Positions 1 to 8,723 of a stretch of DNA of 64,000 nt are shown piece after piece (the first letter of the stretch is position 1; each line of letters starts with the position of its first letter). The notes below the pieces were generated by a model. The model did not search any database. It was not told the DNA's origin and saw only the letters and a program-made list of their open reading frames with translations. A program made the translations under genes and the position numbers. This DNA is from Melioribacteraceae bacterium (lineage in GTDB: Bacteria > Bacteroidota > Ignavibacteria > Ignavibacteriales > Melioribacteraceae), in the NCBI GenBank assembly GCA_030584085.1, contig CP129490.1:1831511-1895510 (forward strand), in the 5' to 3' direction.

Positions 1-1717
1 CGGCAAGCTTAAAAATTTCTTTCGTATAGTTATCTAATAAAATTTGTAAATCCTTGCTGAACGCCCCTAAACTTTTCTTATCAACACTAATTCCGTTTCT
101 TTCCATATCTTCAAGAACTTCAACTAACGGGAATTCAATTTCGTATGCGACTTTCTCTAAATTCTCCTTCTTTAATTCTTTCTTAAATAATTCATAAAGG
201 CGAAATGTAATGTCGGCATCTTCCGCCGCATAATTAGATAACCTTTCCAAATCAACTTCGTATATTTTGGACGCTTCTTTCTTCGCACCAATTAAATCAG
301 ACAATGGAATTGGAGTGTAGTTGAGATATTTTTCTGCTAAACTATCCATACCATGTTTTTGGTCTGGATCGATAACATAGCTTGCAAGCATTGTATCAAA
401 GTAAAAGTTCTTTACTTCTATTCCATGTGTTCTTAAAACTGCAATATCATACTTACCGTTTTGACATACTTTTTTGATCTTCTCGTTTTCAAAAACCGGT
501 TTGAATATTTTCGCAAACTGATCAAGTTCAATTCTATCCGATAAATCAGTTTCGAAAAGTTGAGTTGTTTCCTTTGACGGTTTTATCGGAATGAAATAAG
601 CTTCACCACTCTTACAAGCGAATGCACAACCGGCAAGGTTTACGTTTAAGACATCGAGCGAATCTGTCTCGGTATCAAAAACAAGTAATTCCTTTTTTGA
701 TAATTCATCTGCTAACTTTGCAGCTTCCTTAATTTTATTTACAAGATAATACTTCACTTTTTTCGAGTCGAAGTTATCAACTTCATCATTTAAATATGCT
801 TCTGTTGTTTCGGTGATTGCCTTATCTGCTTTCTTGCCAAAAAGTTTAATAAGCTTATCACCGAAATTTTTGAATTCTAATTCGACAAATAACTTTGTTA
901 ATGTCTCATAATCCGGTTCGCAGAATATTGCGTCTTCTAAATTAAATTCAAAATCAACATCGGTTACAATTGTTGCGAGTTCTTTTGAGATGATTGCATT
1001 TTCTTTTCCTTCTTCTAGCTTTTTACGCAAACCGGCTTTATCAATTATGCCAATATTCTCATAGATATTTTCAACAGATCCGAACTGTTCGATCAATGGT
1101 TGAGCAGTTTTTGGACCGATTCCCGCAACACCGGGTATATCATCACTCGAATCGCCAATCAATGCCAAATAGTCAATCATTTGAATAGGTTCAAAACCAT
1201 ATACTTCTTTAACCTTTTGCTTATCGAAAATCACTATTTCGTCGGTCGATTTACCCGGCTTAATAACTTTTACATCGTCAGTTATTAATTGCATGTAGTC
1301 TTTATCCGGTGTTATTGCAAAAGCTTCCAAGCCGGCTTCGGCAGCTTTTTTAACTGCAGTACCAATTAAGTCATCGGCTTCAAATCCGGATTTAATGTAA
1401 AGCGGCATTTTGAATGCTTCGATAACTTCTCGGATTCTTCTGATTTGTGGAATCATATCTTCCGGCATTGCTTCTCTGGATGATTTATATTTTTCATATT
1501 TATCGTGACGGAAGGTTTTTTCTTTTGAATCAAACGCAACAGCTATATAATCGGGTTGAGTATCATCTATAATTTTAAATACTTGGTTTATAAAGCCATA
1601 AACAGCTGAAGTCGGTTCACCTGATTTAGTTTTTAACGGTCTATTTATAAAAGCAAAATAAGCTTTGTATGCTAAAGCCATTGCGTCGATTATTACAAAT
1701 TTTTTCTTTTTTGCCAT
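1..1717 (-). CDS. polA: DNA polymerase I, 5' part (truncated by window edge)
   Basis: Replication and repair polymerase. Translating the minus strand from the ATG at 1717 gives about 572 residues before the window ends; the family is usually near 900, so most of the polymerase domain lies outside. Residues 1 to about 300 are the 5' nuclease domain, with VIIDAMALAYKAYF at the start and GDSSDDIPGVAGIGPKTA in the helix-hairpin-helix. A 3'-5' exonuclease domain follows and keeps FDTETDSL (DxE) and YAAEDAD, so proofreading is probably active, unlike many PolA proteins with a dead domain. The last visible residues (MERNGISVD) are the start of the polymerase domain. It diverges from the EEP gene across 89 bases. 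No clear Shine-Dalgarno is seen. Confidence 0.95.
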   Translation of the reverse strand, partial: MAKKKKFVIIDAMALAYKAYFAFINRPLKTKSGEPTSAVYGFINQVFKIIDDTQPDYIAVAFDSKEKTFRHDKYEKYKSSREAMPEDMIPQIRRIREVIEAFKMPLYIKSGFEADDLIGTAVKKAAEAGLEAFAITPDKDYMQLITDDVKVIKPGKSTDEIVIFDKQKVKEVYGFEPIQMIDYLALIGDSSDDIPGVAGIGPKTAQPLIEQFGSVENIYENIGIIDKAGLRKKLEEGKENAIISKELATIVTDVDFEFNLEDAIFCEPDYETLTKLFVELEFKNFGDKLIKLFGKKADKAITETTEAYLNDEVDNFDSKKVKYYLVNKIKEAAKLADELSKKELLVFDTETDSLDVLNVNLAGCAFACKSGEAYFIPIKPSKETTQLFETDLSDRIELDQFAKIFKPVFENEKIKKVCQNGKYDIAVLRTHGIEVKNFYFDTMLASYVIDPDQKHGMDSLAEKYLNYTPIPLSDLIGAKKEASKIYEVDLERLSNYAAEDADITFRLYELFKKELKKENLEKVAYEIEFPLVEVLEDMERNGISVDKKSLGAFSKDLQILLDNYTKEIFKLA

Positions 1718-1806
1718 ATGATTTGCAATCTTATAATTGTTTATATAGGTTAATTATTATTTTTGAATATAATTAAAAGAGAAGTTATTTACTAAAACGG
1801 GCTCAA

Positions 1807-2811
1807 ATGAAAATTCAATTCATGCTTTTTTTCGTACTTGGTTTTACGATTATGATTCCCGCACAGAATATTGATACAATATATATAGCTTCATGGAATA
1901 TTGAAAACTTGTTTGATAATGTTAATGATCTCGATAAAGAAGATGAGGAATTTTTATCAACCGGATCGAAAGAGTGGACTGACGAAAGAATTCATCAAAA
2001 AATGTCAAATCTTTCGGATGTAATTAATTTCATGAATGAAGGGAAAGGTCCCGACATCATTGGATTTATGGAAGTCGAACACAAATATTTATTGGAAAAA
2101 ATGGCAATTACATTTTTATACAATCGAAAATACATGGTTGTAGGTTTTGATTCACCGGATGCTCGCGGCATTGATAATTACTTAATGTATGATTCTGACA
2201 TTTTTGATTTAGTCGGATTTTATAAAATACCGGTAAACTTTTTTAATGATGATTACTTTACCAGAGACATATTACACGTATCTCTAGAATATCGCGATGA
2301 ATTATTAGACATTTTTGTAAATCATTGGCCATCGAGAAGAGGGGGAGAGGAAAGATCACAACCGAGAAGAGTTAATGCGGCTTCTACTTTAAAACGATAT
2401 GTTGACTCACTTCAAACAATTCGTGAATTTTCAAATTTTTTAATAGTTGGTGATTTTAATGACGAACCAAACAACTATTCACTTGATGAAATTTTATCCG
2501 CCAAAAAAATGACAGATCCAACTGCTTCATTAATTAACTTGGCTTGGGATGATTTTGAGAATGGAAGGGGAACACATCTATATAATAGAGATTTTAACAT
2601 GCTGGATCAGATAATAATTTCCAGAAGATTATTGGATGAAAAAGGACTGGAATATTTGAAAGATTCATTCGAGATAATATCGGATGATTTTTTTACTTAT
2701 ACAGATGGTCCAAATGTCAATTCAATAATGCCGTCCTTCCATAGTGGTAAATATTTAAATGGATATTCGGATCATCTTCCTGTAGGGGCGAAACTATTTA
2801 TAATGAGGTAA
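1807..2811 (+). CDS. Secreted endonuclease/exonuclease/phosphatase (EEP) family protein
   Basis: Metal-dependent phosphodiesterase fold of the DNase I/EEP superfamily, 334 residues. A hydrophobic N-terminus of about 20 residues ending near PAQN looks like a signal peptide, so export to periplasm or surface is inferred. The catalytic motifs are visible in order: ASWNIENLFD, DIIGFMEVE (metal-binding Glu), VNHWPSRRGG (His), VGDFNDEP (Asp/Asn) and YSDHLPVG (C-terminal Asp-His pair). The substrate cannot be told from sequence: nucleic acid, phospholipid and sugar phosphate are all possible. It is followed after 6 bases by an SDR gene, so the two are probably co-transcribed. Confidence 0.85.
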   Translation: MKIQFMLFFVLGFTIMIPAQNIDTIYIASWNIENLFDNVNDLDKEDEEFLSTGSKEWTDERIHQKMSNLSDVINFMNEGKGPDIIGFMEVEHKYLLEKMAITFLYNRKYMVVGFDSPDARGIDNYLMYDSDIFDLVGFYKIPVNFFNDDYFTRDILHVSLEYRDELLDIFVNHWPSRRGGEERSQPRRVNAASTLKRYVDSLQTIREFSNFLIVGDFNDEPNNYSLDEILSAKKMTDPTASLINLAWDDFENGRGTHLYNRDFNMLDQIIISRRLLDEKGLEYLKDSFEIISDDFFTYTDGPNVNSIMPSFHSGKYLNGYSDHLPVGAKLFIMR

Positions 2812-2817
2812 AAAAGT

Positions 2818-3501
2818 ATGAAGAAAATATTATTAGTATTTGGTGCCGGAGGTTCATTAGGAAAAGATGCGGTCAAAGTTTTTCTTAAAAAGGATTTTGA
2901 TCTGTTCTATTTATTCGATTCAAAAATACTGAGTTACAATAATTATAAAATCGTGTATTATCAAACCGGCGATTTGACGAAAGAAGAAAATGTAGTTGAG
3001 GCTTTCTCAACAATTGAATTTGAAAAGAATGCACAATATTATTTGTTTAGTACAGTTGGAGGATTCGGCGGCGGTAATAAAATTGTGGAAACCGAGTTTT
3101 CTGATTGGCAAAGAATGTTCGATATAAATGTTACAATTTCTTTTTTATTAGCAAAACAATTTTTTATTTCGGTTAAAGAATCTAAAGGCGGTGCTATTTG
3201 TTTTACAAGTGCATTGACTTCTGTCAGACCGCAAGAAGGTAAAATCGCTTATGGTACTTCAAAAAGTTCATTAAATTATTTGGTGAAAACATTAGTTAAA
3301 GAGGGTAAAAATTATAACATTTCGGTGAATGCTATCGCGCCATCAATTTTAGATACAAATGAAAATAGGGAATGGGTGAGAGATAAATCAATGATGATAA
3401 GGGCTTCAGAGATTGGAGAACTCGTTTATTCGCTATTTATGAATAAAAATATTGTTTCCGGCAATATAATTGAATTGCATTTTTCATTAAGTCAAGAATA
3501 A
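2818..3501 (+). CDS. Short-chain dehydrogenase/reductase, dihydropteridine reductase-like
   Basis: NAD(P)-dependent oxidoreductase of the SDR superfamily, 227 residues. The N-terminal Rossmann motif is VFGAGGSLGKDA and the active-site motif is YGTSK (Tyr-x3-Lys), with the supporting Ser in FTSALTS. Instead of the usual NNAG it carries STVGGFGGGN, which resembles the VAGGWAGGN segment of quinoid dihydropteridine reductases. That hints at a pterin or similar substrate, but only by resemblance. It lies 6 bases after the EEP gene; the following exbB gene appears to have its own promoter. Confidence 0.8.
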   Translation: MKKILLVFGAGGSLGKDAVKVFLKKDFDLFYLFDSKILSYNNYKIVYYQTGDLTKEENVVEAFSTIEFEKNAQYYLFSTVGGFGGGNKIVETEFSDWQRMFDINVTISFLLAKQFFISVKESKGGAICFTSALTSVRPQEGKIAYGTSKSSLNYLVKTLVKEGKNYNISVNAIAPSILDTNENREWVRDKSMMIRASEIGELVYSLFMNKNIVSGNIIELHFSLSQE

Positions 3502-3528
3502 AAGACAAAATGGTGATAAAATAATTTA

Positions 3529-3557
3529 TTGACTTTTTTTCGCTAAAACCTTAATGT
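3529..3557 (+). promoter_or_regulatory. Candidate promoter of the exbB-exbD-exbD operon
   Basis: TTGACT at 3529-3534 and TAATGT at 3552-3557 are separated by 17 bases, the classical -35/-10 spacing, in the 129-base gap before exbB. The gap ends in a strong GGAGG ribosome site just upstream of the ATG at 3631. This is pattern matching only; no transcript start is known. Confidence 0.35.
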
Positions 3558-3630
3558 TATAGCACTATTTTTTGATAATAAAGTTTACAAAACCAAAAAA
3601 ACAAATAAATAATTTCGGAGGTTAGCTCTC

Positions 3631-4320
3631 ATGCAATTTTCAGAGATTTTAGGATTCGCATCCTATGTTATTGCACAGGTGGAAGAAACTGGCGCACTTA
3701 CGTACCTACAGCAGAAGTTTGTTGAAGGTGGCGGTTTTATGTGGCCAATTTTAGCATGTTTAGTATTAGGACTTGGATTTTCTCTAGAAAGAATTTGGAC
3801 TCTTTCTCGCGCTACAATGAACACCAAAAAATTTATTGTTCAAGTAAAAGACGCGCTTTCTAAAGGTGGTGTTCAAGAAGCGATGAAAGTCTGCGAAAAT
3901 ACTCGCGGTTCAATTGCTTCAGTTTTTCATGCCGGTCTTTTAAGAGCTGACGAAGGTATTGAAGCTGCAGAAAAAGCTATTATGGCTTACGGTGCTATCG
4001 AAATGGGATTCCTAGAAAGAGGTCTTATCTGGATATCTACATTTATTACTATCGCACCTATGCTTGGTTTTACTGGTACCGTACAAGGTATGATTGAAGC
4101 TTTTGACGCTATTAAAGAAGCTGCGCAATTATCTCCTGCCGTTGTTGCCGGTGGTATTTCTGTTGCGTTATTAACAACTTTATTCGGTCTTATTGTTGCT
4201 ATCATACTTCAAGTATTCTATAACTACTTTGTTGCTAGAATTGACAAATTAGTTGCTGACATGGAAGAAAGCTCAATCGAATTGATTGATGCACTTTATG
4301 AAATGAAAAAAGGAAAATAA
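3631..4320 (+). CDS. exbB: MotA/TolQ/ExbB proton channel family protein
   Basis: Inner-membrane channel subunit that uses the proton gradient to energise an outer-membrane process with ExbD/TolR partners. It has 229 residues. An N-terminal hydrophobic segment (near FMWPILACLVLGLGF) is followed by a cytoplasmic loop and two further membrane helices. These carry TFITIAPMLGFTGTVQGMI and SVALLTTLFGLIVAI, the family's conserved core. The ATG at 3631 follows a good GGAGG site. Two exbD genes follow at 13 and 23 bases. No tonB, tolB or pal is adjacent, so TonB-type versus Tol-type or gliding-type use cannot be decided here. Confidence 0.92.
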   Translation: MQFSEILGFASYVIAQVEETGALTYLQQKFVEGGGFMWPILACLVLGLGFSLERIWTLSRATMNTKKFIVQVKDALSKGGVQEAMKVCENTRGSIASVFHAGLLRADEGIEAAEKAIMAYGAIEMGFLERGLIWISTFITIAPMLGFTGTVQGMIEAFDAIKEAAQLSPAVVAGGISVALLTTLFGLIVAIILQVFYNYFVARIDKLVADMEESSIELIDALYEMKKGK

Positions 4321-4333
4321 ACGGTAAACAACT

Positions 4334-4867
4334 ATGGTAAAAATTAAAAAGAGAAAATTAGGGGAAGCGTCAATTCCGACAAGTTCCATGGCGGATATCG
4401 CATTCTTGCTTTTACTCTTCTTCCTTGTTTCTACAAACATAGATGTTGATACCGGTATTGGTATGGTTCTTCCGGAATATATTCCTGCCGAAGAACAGGA
4501 ATTTGTTCCTATTTCTAAAGATAGAATGGCTGCTTTGCTTATAAATGAAAACGGAGACGTTCTTCTTGATGGAAATATTATTGCCATACCTCAAATCAAA
4601 GACAACCTTAAAGAGAGAATTGCCAGCAAAATTGAACTTCCAAGTAATAAAAAGTTAGTCGTTTCCGTTAAAACTGATAGGAAAACGGTTTACAATTTAT
4701 ACTTACAATCACTTGACCAAGTTAAAGGCGCTTACTTTGAGGTTAGGGAAGAGTATGCTAAAGTTCGTTTCGGTAAAACTATACAAGACTTGACACCGGA
4801 AGAACTTGAAGAAATACAAAGCAAGATTCCTATTATTATTTCTATTGCCGAACCTGAAAAGGTTTAG
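4334..4867 (+). CDS. exbD: ExbD/TolR biopolymer transport protein (first copy)
   Basis: Partner of the upstream ExbB-like channel, 177 residues. A short basic cytoplasmic tail (MVKIKKRKLGE) precedes a single membrane helix with the motif MADIAFLLLLFFLV. The Asp in that helix is the proton-relaying residue in this family. The rest is a periplasmic domain, here longer than in the second copy, with an acidic C-terminus. It ends in TAG, which shows that TAG is used as a genuine stop in this genome; this matters for the interrupted FadL gene. Confidence 0.9.
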   Translation: MVKIKKRKLGEASIPTSSMADIAFLLLLFFLVSTNIDVDTGIGMVLPEYIPAEEQEFVPISKDRMAALLINENGDVLLDGNIIAIPQIKDNLKERIASKIELPSNKKLVVSVKTDRKTVYNLYLQSLDQVKGAYFEVREEYAKVRFGKTIQDLTPEELEEIQSKIPIIISIAEPEKV

Positions 4868-4890
4868 ATGAATTAACTAAAGGAAACATC

Positions 4891-5304
4891 ATGAAATTTG
4901 AAAAGAAAAGAGCTTCTACTAAGCAAGATATCCCAACGGCATCTTTACCTGACATTGTATTCATGCTGCTTCTCTTCTTTATGGTGGCAACACAATTAAG
5001 AGAAGTTGATGTTCTTGTTCAATTCTCTCTACCAGAAGCAGAGAATATTGAGAAGATCGAAAACAAAAGATTGGTATCATACGTCTGGGTTGGCAGAGAC
5101 GAACGCATTCAGATAAATGATTCTATTGTTAAGCAAGATGAAATCCGTGATATAATGTATCGGAAAAGAGTAGAATTGCCTAATGTTATCGTTTCTTTCC
5201 GAGTAGATAAAAATGCTAACATGGGTGTTGTTACGGATATTCAGCAAGAATTAAGAAAAGCAGATGCTCGACGTATAAATTATTCGTCACTTTTGAAAAG
5301 ATAA
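4891..5304 (+). CDS. exbD: ExbD/TolR biopolymer transport protein (second copy)
   Basis: Second ExbD paralogue, 137 residues, with the same layout: a basic tail (KFEKKRAST), one membrane helix with LPDIVFMLLLFFMV carrying the essential Asp, then a compact periplasmic domain. Two non-identical ExbD subunits behind one ExbB is a common arrangement in Bacteroidota-related genomes, where a heteromeric stator is thought to form. It is the last gene before a strong intrinsic terminator. Confidence 0.9.
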   Translation: MKFEKKRASTKQDIPTASLPDIVFMLLLFFMVATQLREVDVLVQFSLPEAENIEKIENKRLVSYVWVGRDERIQINDSIVKQDEIRDIMYRKRVELPNVIVSFRVDKNANMGVVTDIQQELRKADARRINYSSLLKR

Positions 5305-5329
5305 TTTTAGTACAAAACATTATTTTTAG

Positions 5330-5362
5330 GGCAGGTTATATTAATAGCCTGCCTTTTTTTTT
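5330..5362 (+). terminator. Intrinsic terminator after the exbBD operon
   Basis: GGCAGG (5330-5335) pairs perfectly with CCTGCC (5348-5353), extended inward by about four weaker pairs, and is followed by nine T residues from 5354. It ends only 12 bases before the yqeY ATG. Confidence 0.88.
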
Positions 5363-5374
5363 GTGAGGAATTAT

Positions 5375-5821
5375 ATGACACTAAAAGAAAAAATTAATAC
5401 TGATCTTACTCAAGCAATGAAATCCGGAGATAAACTTCGGCTTACAACTATTAGATCAATTCGTGCTCTAATATTAGAGTTTGAAAAAAGTGGGAAAGAT
5501 AAAACTCTATCACCTGATGAAGAAATTGCTATGTTGACAGGTGCAGCCAAAAAAAGAAAAGATTCTATCGAACAATTTAGAGCTGCAAAAAGAGATGATC
5601 TTGCTGATAAAGAAGAAGCAGAATTGAATATTATTCTAGAGTATCTTCCAAAGCAATTGAGTCAAGAAGAAGTTTTGACCGAAGTGCAGAAAATTGCGAA
5701 AGAAATTGATGCAAAGTCAAAACAAGATTTCCCTAAATTGATGCCGCTTGCAGTAAAACAATTAAAGGGCAAAGCCGACGGAAAACTTATTAAAGAAGCA
5801 GTTGAAAAGGTATTGAACTAA
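5375..5821 (+). CDS. yqeY: GatB/YqeY domain-containing protein
   Basis: Small protein (148 residues) of the YqeY family, related to the tail domain of the GatB amidotransferase subunit that binds tRNA. A role in tRNA-dependent amidation is suspected in the family but not proven. Typical features are MTLKEKINTDLTQAMK at the N-terminus, TTIRSIRALI, and EYLPKQLSQEEV in the middle. I chose the ATG at 5375 over the in-frame GTG at 5363, because GTGAGGA forms the ribosome site and the GTG lies against the terminator's T-run. The stop abuts the TTG start of cvpA. Confidence 0.9.
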   Translation: MTLKEKINTDLTQAMKSGDKLRLTTIRSIRALILEFEKSGKDKTLSPDEEIAMLTGAAKKRKDSIEQFRAAKRDDLADKEEAELNIILEYLPKQLSQEEVLTEVQKIAKEIDAKSKQDFPKLMPLAVKQLKGKADGKLIKEAVEKVLN

Positions 5822-6379
5822 TTGAACTACGTAGATTATATAATAATCGCAGCAATTTCGGTTGGTTTTATTCTTGGTTTCAAAGATGGTTTGGTAAGGA
5901 AAATTATTGGAGTACTTGGTTTAATTGCAGCTGTTTTGCTGGCATTTTCTTATTCAAATGAAGTAGGTGAATTTTTAGCTCCTGTCTTTGATGATGAACA
6001 GAATTTAGCTGAAATTGTTGGCGGTATTTTAATCTTCCTGACTATAATTTTAATCTCATCGATCATTAAGCGAATAATTCACCCAGTTGATAAAGTAAAC
6101 AAATTTATCAATCAAATCTTAGGTGGGTTAACCGGCACAATTCAAATGGTATTCTTTATAAGTGGATTTTTGTTATTCCTAAATATTTTTAAAGTACCGA
6201 ATGAAAGTGTTCGATCCTCATCACTACTTTATAATAAAATGTATAGTGTTGTGCCGACTACTATAGATTTAATAATTGGTGACAAATCAAAGGCAACTGA
6301 TTTTATAAATACAATCATTGAGAAGAAAGACTCGATTGACCTAAATGAAATTGAAATTGATTCCACAATCATAAATTAA
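5822..6379 (+). CDS. cvpA: CvpA family membrane protein
   Basis: Integral membrane protein of the CvpA family, 185 residues, with four predicted membrane helices. The N-terminus YVDYIIIAAISVGFILGFKD and the GLVRKIIGVLGLI segment match the family. CvpA is linked to envelope maintenance and colicin V export in other bacteria; its biochemical role is unclear. The gene begins with TTG directly after the yqeY stop and has no other plausible start. It is one base from mutS2, a pairing seen in many genomes. Confidence 0.85.
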   Translation: MNYVDYIIIAAISVGFILGFKDGLVRKIIGVLGLIAAVLLAFSYSNEVGEFLAPVFDDEQNLAEIVGGILIFLTIILISSIIKRIIHPVDKVNKFINQILGGLTGTIQMVFFISGFLLFLNIFKVPNESVRSSSLLYNKMYSVVPTTIDLIIGDKSKATDFINTIIEKKDSIDLNEIEIDSTIIN

Positions 6380-6380
6380 A

Positions 6381-8723
6381 ATGATCTCCCAAAAAGCGTT
6401 AGAAAAATTAGAATTTAATAAGGTTTTAGAAAATATCACATTTTATACCTTTACTGAATTAGGGAAAATAAAGGTATTGGAAATATTACCTTTTGAAAGA
6501 GAATTTGAAGCTGTAAACAGAGGTGAATTAATATCTGAAGCAAAAGAAGTACTTATTCGAAATGATATTCCACCATTCGAATACCTGCCGAATATTACGG
6601 AAGCCATTAAGAGAACAAAGATTGAAGGAGTTTTCCTTCAAACAAAAGATATTCTCGAGATATTGAAGCTTGCAAAACTCTCTAGATCACTCTTTACATT
6701 TTTTAAAGAGAAAGAATATGCGCCTCTGTTATCCAACGAAACAAAAATATTATTTGTTGATAAAGTGTTCGAACACTACTTTAATAATGTATTCACCGAT
6801 AGCGGCGATATAAGAGATAATGCTTCGCCCAAATTGAATGAAATAAGAAAGGAAATTAATGAGAAGGGTGAACAATTAAGAAAACTTGTCAATAGGATTC
6901 TGAAGAAATATAGTGAATCATATCTCGTTCAAGAAGAATATATAACTTTGCGAGAGGGAAGAATTGTTATACCGGTTAAAGCCGAACACAAAAGACATGT
7001 TAAAGGATTTATTCATTCGGAATCAAACACGGGACAAACTGTTTACATTGAGCCCGAAGAAACATTAGAACTTAATAACGAAATACTCTCATTAAAATTT
7101 GCGGAACAAAGAGAGATTGAAAGAATATTAAGAAATCTTACAGTAAAAATTTCGGAATATGCTTCTAATCTCTTGGATAGTTTACAAATAATAACCAATC
7201 TTGATTTAGTTTTTGCAGCTGCAAGATATTCTATTGAAGTAATAGGTTCATTTCCAACAGTTCAATCTAATAAACCACTACACATAATTGATTCAAGACA
7301 TCCACAGTTACTTAAGAAATTTGGAAGAGAAAACACTATACCTCTTAGTGTAAAAGTAGATAACGAAAATGTCTTGTTGATTACCGGACCAAACGCCGGT
7401 GGTAAGACTGTTGTCTTAAAAACCATTGGGTTATTATCTGCAATGGTTGCAAGCGGTTTACATATTCCATGTGATCCGGATTCAAATTTTTACTTCTTTA
7501 AAAAAATCTTGATTGATATGGGAGACGAACAATCAATTGACAATGATTTGAGTACTTTCAGCTCTCACTTATCTAATATTAAATCAATAATAAATGAGGC
7601 GGATGATAGATCATTAATTCTATTGGATGAAATCGGAACCGGCACTGATCCAATCGAAGGAGCTGCATTAGCAATTGCAATTCTTATTCAGCTTCAAAAG
7701 AATGACTCAAAAGTTTTTGCGACTACTCATCATGGTTCGGTAAAAATAGCGGCTAACGATTTAGCAGGTTTCCAAAATTCTTCTATGGAATTTGACGCAG
7801 AAAATTTACAGCCTACATATCGATTTACACAAGGATTGCCCGGGTCAAGTTATGCTTTTGAAATTGCTGAAAGACTGGGGTTCACTAAACAATTCATTGA
7901 ATTAGCAAATAATTATTTGGATAGTGATAAAAATAAAATTGAACAATTTTTAACAGATCTAGAACAAAAATCGAAAAAGTACAAATCAAAACTTGATGAA
8001 ATTGAAAGAGAGAATGCTCGGCTAAAAGGATTAACAAACTTATATCAAGAAAAAATATCTAAACTGGAAGAGCAAAAAAGAAAAATTATTTCTGAAGCGC
8101 AGCAAAAAGCGGAAATATATTTACATGATGTGAATAAAAAAATTGAAACCGCAATAAAAAATATTCGCGAATCCAATGCCTCAAAAGACGTAGTTAAAAC
8201 CGAACGAAAACAAATTGAGGAAATTAAAAAAGTTCAGAACACATTTAAAAAACAAAAAGAAATTGAATCGATTGATAAAGCGGTTGAACTCGGAACTTAT
8301 GCTAAAGTTAAGGGTACAGAAACATACGGAATAGTAACAGAAGTTAATAAGGGAAAAAATAAGGCCAGTCTGCAAGTTGGCAACTTAAAGTTACAGGTAA
8401 AATATTCTGAATTAATTTCCACAAAGAGAAAAGATTTTGAAGAAAAATCGTATATTAAGCCACAATATCAGACTTTTTTGGAAAGTGAAACTCTTGATAT
8501 TCGTGGTGATAAACCGGAAGATGCAGAATTCAAAGTAATACGATTTTTGGATGAAGCTTATGCAGCAAATTCATCACAAGTTGAAATTCTTCATGGCAAA
8601 GGAACCGGAGCTTTGAAAAAAACTGTGCACGATATCTTGAAACAACATGAACATGTTAAGAATTTTTACTTTGCAAAAATTGAGTTTGGCGGCGAGGGAA
8701 TAACAATAGTTGAGTTAGAATAA
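6381..8723 (+). CDS. mutS2: Endonuclease MutS2 / ribosome-rescue ATPase
   Basis: MutS-family ATPase without a mismatch-recognition domain, 780 residues, the family's usual length. Visible parts are the clamp/lever region, Walker A GPNAGGKTVV near residue 335, Walker B LILLDEIGTGTDP, a long charged coiled coil (about 510-640), a KOW-like stretch and a C-terminal Smr domain with LDIRGDKPEDA and LHGKGTGAL. MutS2 suppresses recombination and, in Bacillus, splits collided ribosomes. The second role may connect it to the NFACT protein at 59501. It sits between cvpA and accC with gaps of one and zero bases. Confidence 0.95.
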   Translation: MISQKALEKLEFNKVLENITFYTFTELGKIKVLEILPFEREFEAVNRGELISEAKEVLIRNDIPPFEYLPNITEAIKRTKIEGVFLQTKDILEILKLAKLSRSLFTFFKEKEYAPLLSNETKILFVDKVFEHYFNNVFTDSGDIRDNASPKLNEIRKEINEKGEQLRKLVNRILKKYSESYLVQEEYITLREGRIVIPVKAEHKRHVKGFIHSESNTGQTVYIEPEETLELNNEILSLKFAEQREIERILRNLTVKISEYASNLLDSLQIITNLDLVFAAARYSIEVIGSFPTVQSNKPLHIIDSRHPQLLKKFGRENTIPLSVKVDNENVLLITGPNAGGKTVVLKTIGLLSAMVASGLHIPCDPDSNFYFFKKILIDMGDEQSIDNDLSTFSSHLSNIKSIINEADDRSLILLDEIGTGTDPIEGAALAIAILIQLQKNDSKVFATTHHGSVKIAANDLAGFQNSSMEFDAENLQPTYRFTQGLPGSSYAFEIAERLGFTKQFIELANNYLDSDKNKIEQFLTDLEQKSKKYKSKLDEIERENARLKGLTNLYQEKISKLEEQKRKIISEAQQKAEIYLHDVNKKIETAIKNIRESNASKDVVKTERKQIEEIKKVQNTFKKQKEIESIDKAVELGTYAKVKGTETYGIVTEVNKGKNKASLQVGNLKLQVKYSELISTKRKDFEEKSYIKPQYQTFLESETLDIRGDKPEDAEFKVIRFLDEAYAANSSQVEILHGKGTGALKKTVHDILKQHEHVKNFYFAKIEFGGEGITIVELE

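Noticed and set aside
994-1288. Two plus-strand ORFs inside polA
   Set aside because: They are antisense to a clear, conserved protein and have no ribosome site or family resemblance.
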